From Zopfochytrium polystomum (taxonomy: Eukaryota > Chytridiomycota > Chytridiomycetes > Chytridiales > Chytridiaceae), in assembly GCA_025765615.1 (NCBI GenBank), contig JAIVFJ010000003.1, positions 1 to 64,000 on the forward strand: 64,000 bases of DNA. The letters run 5' to 3'. The position numbers were made by a program, and so were the translations under genes. This document shows, piece by piece, positions 56,071 through 64,000 of the stretch. Below the pieces are notes generated by a model, which was given only the letters and a program-made list of their open reading frames with translations, did no database searches and was not told the origin of the DNA. Numbering within the stretch: the stretch's first letter is position 1; each line of letters starts with the position of its first letter.

Positions 56071-57717
56071 ATGCCTCCGCCGCCGCCGCAGCCTCCGCCG
56101 AAAGACGCCTCCGCCGACGTCGGCGCCGCCTCCTCGCAGGCGCACAGCCGCTCTGCATCGTCCACCACCATCGCCTCATCATCATCGTCTGACAGCGACG
56201 ATGCCGCCGCCGCCGATCAGACCGCCCCGCTGCTGCACGGCTACGTGGACACCCCCGCCAACGACCAAAGCGACGCTCGCTTTGCCGTCGCCGCAGGAGG
56301 CAGCGGCGGCCTCGACGCCTCCTCCTCCTCCGCCACCCGCTCCGCCACCCCACACTCGGCTTCCACAACCTCCCGCCGCGCCCTCCTCCACGACCTCAAG
56401 CCCGTCCGCACGCACAGCCGCCTCCTCCCGCTCCTCCTCGTCTGGCTCCTCACCGTCGCGACCCTGACGACCCTCCTCTGCGTCCTCCTCCTCGTCCTCG
56501 TCCCCCGCCTCATCCAAGACGGCTTCGCGGGGCGCCTCGGCAACCCGCCAAACGCGCGGGTCAACGTGACGCGGGCGCAGGTGCTGAGCGTCGACGACGG
56601 GCTGCCGGCAGGCGTGGCGGCGACGGGGTACGCGGCCGCCGCGACCGCGGGGGACCTCGGGCTCGCGTTGGCCGCGGACGTGACGGGGCTGCCGTCAGTG
56701 CTGGTCGACGTGGTGTTCCGGGCGCCGAGCACGTGGTACGTAGACGTGGTGGACAGGGTGGATTCGGGGAACCGGAGCACGCTGTTTGCGGCGCAGGTTC
56801 CCGCGGACATTGCGTTGCGGCGCGGGGCGATTGCGTTGGCGGAGGACCCGGCGTATTTGAACGTGCTTGCGACGACGGGTGCGACCGCGAGTGGAGGGCA
56901 GAGGTTCCCTGTGGGAGCTGGGTTTGTGAGGGCGTTGCTTGTGTGCGTGACGACGGGGAACGCGAGTGCGGTGCCGCTGCTGAGCGTGCGGACCGAGGGG
57001 ATGGTGTCGCTGGGCGGCGTGATCAACTACGGGCGGCTGCCGCTGGCGCGGGACGTGGACGTTGGGCAGATCTTGGTCGACAACAACTTGACGCTGGTGC
57101 ACCCGCCGCCGGTGACCACTACCACCACGACAAAGGCGACGGCGACGGCGACGGCAACCGCAAGCGCGACGGCGACCGCGACGCCGACGCTCGGCAAGCC
57201 GACGCTGAGCTACCTGACTTCGCCGCCGTCGCTCTTGATCCCGCTTACGGTACCCCTCGTCGGCGTCGGGCAGCCGTACACGTTGACAGTGCGCAACGCG
57301 ACCGCACGGATCTCTCTCGGCGGCGTCGCCGTGGCGCTCGTGACGTTCCCCGAAGTCTCTCTTGTCAGCGGTTCGCAATCGTTTTCAACGACGGTGAACC
57401 TGACGGCGGCGTGGTCGGTCCCGAACCCGTCGGGCAGCGCGGTCGGTTCGGGGTTGGGGCTGCTGACGACGCCGGCGGCGGTGGTGCCTCTGCTGACGAC
57501 GGTGGTGGCGGGAGGGGACCCGGGGCGCGTGCGGTTCGACCGAGTCGGGGCCGTGGTGGTTGGGACGACGGGGGAGGCCGCGGGCGTGGCGCAGGGCAGC
57601 AGGTGGCTGGACGAGGTGCTGGCGGCCGTCGACGTCGAGATTGGGTGGGACTGGGTCGTGTATTTGACGGGCGGCGGCGTGCCGGAGCTGTTGAAGAAGC
57701 TGGTGACGGGCGCTTGA
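56071..57717 (+). CDS. Type II single-pass membrane protein with LEA-2-like ectodomain
   Basis: The start is placed at the ATG at 56071 (MPPPPPQPPPKDASADVG) because the upstream in-frame sequence is A/GAA-rich leader. The product is 548 residues. An N-terminal Ser/Ala-rich cytosolic tail of about 115 residues precedes one strong membrane segment (LLPLLLVWLLTVATLTTLL). The ectodomain begins ARVNVTRAQVLSV and has beta-rich stretches with N-glycosylation sites (NVT, NRS, NAS, NLT, NAT), a Thr/Ala linker at about 57110-57190 (TTTTTTKATATATATASATA) and a second similar half. This layout resembles fungal DUF3712/LEA-2-like vacuolar or surface proteins, but similarity is weak and function is unknown. 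The frame is intact. Confidence 0.68.
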   Translation: MPPPPPQPPPKDASADVGAASSQAHSRSASSTTIASSSSSDSDDAAAADQTAPLLHGYVDTPANDQSDARFAVAAGGSGGLDASSSSATRSATPHSASTTSRRALLHDLKPVRTHSRLLPLLLVWLLTVATLTTLLCVLLLVLVPRLIQDGFAGRLGNPPNARVNVTRAQVLSVDDGLPAGVAATGYAAAATAGDLGLALAADVTGLPSVLVDVVFRAPSTWYVDVVDRVDSGNRSTLFAAQVPADIALRRGAIALAEDPAYLNVLATTGATASGGQRFPVGAGFVRALLVCVTTGNASAVPLLSVRTEGMVSLGGVINYGRLPLARDVDVGQILVDNNLTLVHPPPVTTTTTTKATATATATASATATATPTLGKPTLSYLTSPPSLLIPLTVPLVGVGQPYTLTVRNATARISLGGVAVALVTFPEVSLVSGSQSFSTTVNLTAAWSVPNPSGSAVGSGLGLLTTPAAVVPLLTTVVAGGDPGRVRFDRVGAVVVGTTGEAAGVAQGSRWLDEVLAAVDVEIGWDWVVYLTGGGVPELLKKLVTGA

Positions 57718-58373
57718 TGATGGCCATACCAACCGGAACTTGGCCAATCGTTTCCAATGCGGTTGGCAAAACAGCATCATTCTCTACGTCACCCATTTCA
57801 CTCGCTCTACTCTTCACCGCGACCCCTCTGTTTCACGTACCGCATCCGAAGCGCATCGATTTCCTTTCTTCCCCTCCCTGACCCCCCCGCAAAACGTTTT
57901 ACCCAACTACTCCTTGTTTCCTCCTTCCCTTCCCCCTACCCTACTCTTACTGTGCCCCTTGGATGTCCCCCACTTTCCTTTCACGCCTTTGCCCCTGATG
58001 GTTTGCTCGTCGTAGCAGTGAGGCGTTCTTTGTACTCTGCTGGGTGTCGCGAACTCAATCAGCTCCTAACACCCGCCTTAACTGAGCGTTTTGTCGGTCC
58101 CCACAGGAGGTGAAAGAGCATCGACGAAAAAGAAACGTGAGTAGGGGAAGAAGACGAAGAAGAAGAATACCAGCTCTGCCTCATTGCTTTGCATCTTGTC
58201 TTTTTTTTTTTCGGCCCATTATTTTACCGTCGAAGGGTGCGCGTTATCTGCATGGCCATGGATGCAGGGGTGTGTGACGTACCGATGACGTCGCGTTCAA
58301 ACAATAATTAATTCTGATCGTGCGTGCGTCATATGCATGGATTGTCATTGTGAATCCGAGATACGCGGTTGCG

Positions 58374-58412
<39 letters not shown>

Positions 58413-58572
58413 CGGTGCAACCAATCAACGGCCGGCCGGCCCACACTCGAGACGCACTCGAGACGTATAAATTCCCGTTACCCGCGCATCCGCCCGAAGA
58501 ACCCTGCAAACAGAGAAAGAGTACACCCCACAACAGCAACTAACAAACAACCCTATCATCACCATCACCAGC
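57718..58572. other. Intergenic; TATA box of the next gene
   Basis: 3' flank of the membrane-protein gene, then a CA repeat at 58375-58409 and a TATAAATT box at about 58466, about 105 bp before the next ATG. No gene is recognised. Confidence 0.5.
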
Positions 58573-59725
58573 ATGCCCGACGCCGCCGACGCCGCCGCAG
58601 CCGCAACCACAACTACCACCACCACCCCCCCGTCGCGCCCGCCAGCGGCCGCAGCGTTTCCTGCTGCTCCGGCTACTCCTGCTGCTGCTGCTTCTGCTGC
58701 TTCTGCTGCAGTAACCGCCGAATCAACTTTCCCCGCAAGCGAAGACGTGAAAGACAGCTCTGGCACCGCCCCCACCACCACCACCACTGACCCCACACAG
58801 TCAGACACCCCGTACGTTCTTTTCGGGCCCGTCACCCTAGCTGCCGTCCACCCCCGCGACTAACCCATCCTCACTACCACCTGTTTTCCCCTGGAACTAA
58901 AAACTCAAACACACCAACGTGAAAAAAAATAATAAAAAAGCATCCACTACCCCCGCTTCTTCCTCTACCTCGCCCTCCTCCTCATCCCAGTCCTCTTCGA
59001 ACTCACCTACCTCATCTCGCCGACCGTCTTCAAAGCCACCCTCCCGCAGTCCTCCTCCTCCGCTTCGTCAACCGACACCACCGCCTACACCGCGACAATC
59101 GGCCTGTTCCAGCTGTGCGCGGGCGGCGCGGACTGCGTCAGCGTCGCGGGCGTTTGCGCGGCGGCCGCGGCGGCCACCGGAAGCGGCGCGCGCGTCGACG
59201 GCGTGCCGCGCGCGGTCGTGGACGGCGTGTGCGGCGCCGGGAACAGGGCTGCGGCCGCGATGGGAGTGATTGCGGCCGTCGCGGGGGCCGGGGGGCTTGC
59301 TGTGGTGAGTTTCTTATTTCCCCCTTCTTTTTTTCTCCTTCTTCTAACCAGGAAATCAACAGTACGCATACACGCTCCTCGTCTGGTCCCACCACTCCCT
59401 CCTCCTCCACCCCTGGCTCACCCCGCCGCGCACCGCGCACCACCTCCTGCAGCGGCTCACGCGCATCGTGCTAATCCACCTCCTCCTGCACCTCCTCCTC
59501 ACCGCCGGCTCGCTCGCCGCCTCGTTCTCTGTTCGCGGCGCGATGCTGGGCTCCTCGTCCTCGACGGGCCTGTCCGTCGACCCGTTCTGGGGAGTGTGGG
59601 TGTCGGTCGCGGCGGCGGGGGCGGACGCGGCGTTTTTGGGGCTGTTTGCGGGCGTCGGGGGCAAGGCGACGTTTTTTGCGGTGCCGAAGGGGGCAAAGTT
59701 TGATCCGATTATGGAGAGGGTTTGA
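58573..59725 (+). CDS. Four-helix membrane protein, claudin/SUR7-like layout
   Basis: Three exons join without frame loss: 58573-58811, 58941-59304 and 59363-59725 (introns of 129 and 58 bp, GTACGT...AAAAAG and GTGAGT...CAACAG), giving 321 residues. The N-terminal 80 residues are Ala/Thr/Pro-rich and cytosolic. Helix 1 is FFLYLALLLIPVLFELTYLI, followed by an ectodomain with IGLFQLCAGGADC, which recalls the GLxxxC motif of claudin/PMP22/SUR7-type tetraspans. Helix 2 is AMGVIAAVAGAGGLAV, helix 3 is VLIHLLLHLLLTAGSLAASF, and helix 4 is VWVSVAAAGADAAFLGLFAG. The last residues (KFDPIMERV) are cytosolic. Possible roles are plasma-membrane domain organisation or wall stress, which I cannot decide. 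Confidence 0.75.
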
Positions 59726-60665
59726 AGAAAACAAGGGTGAAAAAAAAGAAGGGCGATCCGCTCAACGTTGGACTTTTTTTTATCTCTTTTTTTTTTTTTT
59801 TTCGGTCCAACGTGGCCGAACCTCTTAATGTCTTTCCTCTATTTATCTTTTTCTTTCTTCGTTCCCCCCACCCTTCCCGCGAACTGAGTACGCGTTCGCT
59901 CTAGGCCTCACCTTTTTGCAAATCTCTGTGCCTCGTTACTTTTTTTTTTCTTTGGCATTAACTCAACCCTTTACCGCCTTAAGAGCATGGCAACCAGCTG
60001 TGGCAAATGGTGGGGCAAATTTTTTTCCCTAATTGATGTTTACCCCTACCCATTTCTCTTCACACAGACGGAGCATAATTTCTTCTGGAGCCGTGTCCAT
60101 GTTTTCATTGAATGACGAAGTATCACGATTGATGCGTGCTGCTTTGGCCGCCACCGTCCCCATCAACCTGGACGGCAAGCGTGATCATCCACACGCGCGC
60201 TATTGTCGACAGTAGGACTGCGATCAGGGTAGCCAGGTTGCGGAGTTTCTGGCGCAGACCCTCCTTGGATGTGTGTGTGTGTGTGTAAACCGTCTTTGCC
60301 TTGCCCGAGCCGCCGCTCGCAAAGCCGGCACCGGCCGCAACGAGACCCAGGTTTGCGCAGCAGAACCCGTTCCAGATGGAGAAAAGGCAGTGACAAAACT
60401 GCAAGGTTTCCGTTTTTGGTCGGGGAGCAGGCGGCTTTTTTTTATTTTTTTTTTCTGGTATAATGTATTCGCTTTCTCTGTGCTTGAGAATTTTTTTTCC
60501 AAAGCGATTCTGTGCTCCGTTTTACTCAGTCTATGCGCAAAACAAGGAGAAAGAAGCTTTGAATATGTTTACAGACAGCTGCAAGTGGATCAGCCGTAAG
60601 CGATTTTTTTTTTTTTTAGTTCTGGTTTGCTTCCACAGGGATCGGGACGCGGGGATGGCGTGTGC

Positions 60666-60706
<41 letters not shown>

Positions 60707-61714
60707 AATATTAATCATGAGGTCGTGGTTGGTTGTATTTGGGTTGTTGGCGAACAATCGCAATTGTCATATTAAGAAATACTATATCTATTTATAATTT
60801 AATGTTCTGGCTCAGCTGAATGGCCTGCCGTGTGCGTGTGCGTGTGCGCGCGGATGGCACTCGGATCGCCACGCGACGTTTTGGCGCCGGGTTGTCATAT
60901 TCGCATGCAATGTCCGTGGACACTGAGCGGTGCCCTTCGTGCGGCCGGAATCGGGAGTGAGGTCGCTGAGCTGCTTTTAGGTCGAAAGGGTTTGAACGGA
61001 TGGCAGTGCCGAGACGAAGACGGAAGCGACTGGGGAGATCTTGATTTTGAAAAGAACGGCTACATGCGGACTTGACCCCATCTAAATGACGGGGAAGACT
61101 CCCCGTGAGCCAGATATGTTTTCATTCCGTGACAACGGAGGGATTGGCTGGTGGTGGTGCCGCCGCGCTGGTGCAGCCAACTAATGTGCTCCATCACCTC
61201 ACGCTGCTGCACCTACGGACGCCATAAGATCCCTCTTTTCGAAAATCAAACCTTGATCTTCAACCACACACGTGAAATGCAAATCGCCCGCGATCTCCCC
61301 CAACCGTGCTGCCTCTCATAAGCTTACCTTAGTAGGTTATGCGGTTGCGTGGGTGCTAGGAGGAAGGTGCACAGCTCGATGCAGGGAGGCCAATAGCGGC
61401 CGTTATAGCGGAAGTGGCCGCACTGTTGTCGGGAACGTCGAAGCTGCGCCAGTGAGCTCAAGATCGCAGGAGGGTAAATTATGAGGAGTGGGCGCTTCTG
61501 CGGTTCAGAGCATGGGCAGCGGGTCGGCACTGCAGCGGCAGAGGCGAGAACCGTCTACCAATAATATAAATAAGTTCATGGAGAAAAGTGCACAGCGACA
61601 AAGAAAAGGGGAGTTTCTCCGTGATGCGAGTCCGGGTGTGGCAGTTCCCTTTCAAAATAATTTTTGTGCTGCGCGTCAAACACTTGATCCATGGTATCCC
61701 CGAGGCAGTCTCTC

Positions 61715-61772
<58 letters not shown>

Positions 61773-62416
61773 CTCGTCGTCAGCAATCATCACCTGACAT
61801 CCCATCACTGCGAGCAAGCAACAGTGAATACCTAATAAGGCAAAGGCGATAAGCTCGGAAATCGACGAAACGGTAAATAGCGATTGGGGGAGTGACATGG
61901 AGAGAGACAGAGTGCCGGGGATAGGCGGATGAGAGAGAGATAGAGATAGAAAGTGAGAGAGAGGGAGAGGGAGAGGGAGAGAGACGGAGATTGTGCAATT
62001 GCAGTCACGTACACATTGCGCGTCACCCGGAACGGAAATCTTCTCCAACAAACGAGAAATTTGTGCCAGATTGAGAAAAGATAATCGCGCGCAGCTTGCA
62101 GCTTGGCTGGGCGCCTGTTGCCCAAAACAGGACATTCGAGCTTGCACGTGGCGTGCGAAGCGCGCGATGCCCCAAATAAGGAGAAAACATCCAGCCGCAG
62201 TCCCGTCAAGCCGCCCACGAAAGGAAAGAAATTTAATTTTCTCTTTCTGTCTGCTTGCGGTCGGCCAGCCACACACCACATCCCACATCCCACGCCCAGA
62301 CAGACACAAACGAACAAACAATCCTCGATGCACCTCCAAACTCTCTGTCTCCACGCTACGCTGCTTGCTGTTCCTTTGACCCCAATCGACAGCCAACGAT
62401 TCTTCCGGATGCCCAC
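59726..62416. other. Intergenic; possible fragment at 60123-60404, simple repeats
   Basis: On the minus strand 60123-60404 reads as a hydrophobic piece (RNLATLIAVLLSTIARVWMI) that could be a fragment of a membrane-protein gene, but no complete gene surrounds it. A 39-base poly-A lies at 60667-60705, and CT and GA tracts lie at about 61718-61767 and 61930-61985. A plus frame at 60830-61075 has no known motif. Confidence 0.4.
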
Positions 62417-62424
62417 TATAAATA
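62417..62424 (+). promoter_or_regulatory. TATA box of the metallopeptidase-like gene
   Basis: TATAAATA lies 119 bp upstream of the ATG at 62536. The paralogue at 44367-45272 has the same octamer followed by CC at a similar distance (129 bp), so promoter architecture is shared. Confidence 0.65.
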
Positions 62425-62535
62425 CCCCACTTCCCTCGCTACCCCCTCCCCTCACAGTTCGCTACTCGTCGTCCCTCATCCTCTCTGAATACCTCATACT
62501 ACCTCTAATCAAGCAACCAGACCTCTATTCCAACA

Positions 62536-63551
62536 ATGAAATTCTCTGCCGTCATCGCCGCCCTCGCCGTGGTCGCCGCCAGCTTCGTCTCGGCCGCCCC
62601 GAGCCCCGTCGTCGTCGACAAGAAGATTCCCGGCGTCCGCTACAAGGACGGCGTCCAGTTCGGCCCCAACGCCCACGTCCTCGCCCCCGCCGCCGAGGCC
62701 AACCACCTCGAGGCCCGCGCCTCCGCCAAGGACTTGACCTACTTTGGTGGGCCCGTTCTTAAGAACGTCGAGGTTACCATGGTACGTGCCAACCACGAAT
62801 ATCTCAACCCCTTGGCCCCGTACCACCACACTCACCTCCCACCTAACCCCGTCGGACCAATCATTCCCTAACACATCCTCTCTCCGACACCCAGCTCCTC
62901 TGGGGCAACGCCCAGTTCGCGACGGACCTCGCCGGCTTCTACACGGGCGTCACCAACTCGCCGTACTACGACATGCTCAGCCAGTACTCCGGCATTGGCC
63001 GCGGCACGTACAAGGGTTCGATCAAGCTCAGCGGGCAGCCATCGTCGCGGAGCCTAACGGACGAGACGGACATCCAGAACTACCTGCGGTCGCTGGTGTC
63101 GGACGGCACGCTGACGCCGAACGCCAACTCGTACTACCCGATCCACTTTGCGCCGGGGATCTCGATCACGCAGGGCGGGCAGGGGTCGTGCCAGGTGTTC
63201 TGCGCGTACCACGGGACCATCGACATTTCGGACATTTCGTCGACAAAGTACCTGTTCTACGGCGTCATCCCGGACCAGGGCGGCTCGTGCGCGGGCGGCT
63301 GCGGCTCCGCGGGTACGCTGTTTGCAAACACGTGCTCCGTCTCGTCGCACGAGCTCGTCGAGGCCACGACCGACCCCGCCGTCGGCCTCGCGACCACCTT
63401 TGCGGCCCCGCTCGCGTGGTACAACAGGGCCAACGGCGAGATCGGTGACATTTGCAACGCCCAGCAGGGTACCATTACCGGTGGGAACGGCAAGCAGTAC
63501 ACCATCCAGAAGGAGTGGTCCAACAAGGCAGGCGCTTGCGTCGCCAAGTGA
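62536..63551 (+). CDS. Secreted SHELxEA-TDP protein, putative metallopeptidase-like, intron-containing copy
   Basis: Exon 1 (62536-62781) and exon 2 (62895-63551) join across a 113-bp intron (GTACGT...ACCCAG) in phase 0, between the codons of VEVTM and LLWG, giving 300 residues. Signal peptide MKFSAVIAALAVVAASFVSA is followed by PSPVVVDKKIPGVRYKDG, a propeptide-like stretch nearly identical to the paralogue, then TYFGGPVLKNVEVTM, QVFCAYHGTIDISDISS, SVSSHELVEATTDPAVG and ANGEIGDICNAQQG. Six or so cysteines in the mature part suggest disulphides. The His-Glu...Glu pattern is consistent with a zinc site but activity is unproven. The paralogue on the opposite strand 17 kb away lacks the intron. 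Confidence 0.9.
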
Positions 63552-64000
63552 AGGAGTGAAGACATTCTTTAGCTCTTGGTCCCCACAATCTAATTTTTGT
63601 TCTTCGTTTCATCTTTCCTTTCTTTCCTGCCTTTGAACCCGTCACATGTATCCCTGTTCTCACTGCTGGTACACATCTCTCTTGAGTAATACGTGGTTTT
63701 GTGCTGGTACGCTGGACACCACCTTTTCCTCCAGACCATCCTTTTAGTGCCATCCCGCTGCAGCTGTCTTCTGGTCCCACTCTAATTTCCCTCACACTTT
63801 CCTTCAAAAGAGCGGCAAGCGCTAGGGGGGCGGCCGTCCAGGAGCTATAATTACTTTCCACGCTCTTTACCGTTGTCACTCTTCTTTCAAGTGCCCAACG
63901 TTCGAAAGTTTTTTTGAACAGACGAAAAATAAAAACATTGGACTTGGAAAAGCAAAAACTGTTGAAATCTGATTGGGGAGGAAGGAGGAGCACTTTCTTA
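63552..64000. other. 3' flank, no gene seen
   Basis: 3' untranslated and intergenic sequence downstream of the metallopeptidase-like gene. An AATAAAA word lies at about 63928. No coding region is recognised before the window end. Confidence 0.4.

Overview
The window is eukaryotic nuclear DNA, most likely from a fungus. Genes carry short GT-AG introns (about 50-130 bp), several tRNA genes carry an intron one base 3' of the anticodon, and the gene set includes a GH18 chitinase, a fungal-type transcription-factor middle domain and a DUSP23-like phosphatase. A receptor with an apparent Frizzled-type cysteine-rich domain, together with piggyBac, Harbinger and chromovirus elements, points to an early-diverging (chytrid-like) lineage. 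That placement is inference; no rRNA or marker gene is present to prove it.

Two kinds of DNA alternate. Repeat-rich, lower-GC blocks cover about 1-12 kb and 32-43 kb. The first holds seven tRNA genes (Asn, Lys, Phe, Ala, Val, Arg, Gly), a solo LTR and one copy of a 2.1-kb non-coding TG...CA element. The second holds a three-level nest: a dead piggyBac transposon (from about 32.8 to 41.8 kb), split by a second, inverted copy of the same TG...CA element (33222-40723), which is split by an intact Ty3/gypsy chromovirus (34422-39726). Target-site duplications are legible for both inner insertions. A PIF/Harbinger transposon with two divergent genes lies at 12961-15814.

GC-rich gene blocks cover about 16-31 kb and 43-64 kb. 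They hold a short-chain dehydrogenase, tRNA-Ser, a small secreted cysteine-rich protein, a Gln/Pro-rich protein with C-x-H-x-R-R-R...C-x2-C motifs, a broken chitinase, a transcription-factor-like gene and a broken SET gene. Further right are a secreted putative metallopeptidase-like gene, a Frizzled-like receptor, a dual-specificity phosphatase, a type II membrane protein, a four-helix membrane protein and a second copy of the metallopeptidase-like gene. Intergenic DNA is full of simple repeats and homopolymers.

The most interesting signal is in the chromovirus LTR. Its U3 carries about 21 heat-shock-element units (GAA/TTC at 5-bp spacing) in four blocks upstream of a TATA box, and an 11-nt stretch just after the 5' LTR is complementary to the predicted transcript start, as in self-priming Tf1/sushi elements. 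The sequence therefore suggests a heat-inducible, self-priming retrotransposon whose HSE block has recently expanded. A caution: at least six otherwise conserved genes lose frame by one base, mostly at C/G homopolymers, so several apparent pseudogenes may be consensus errors.
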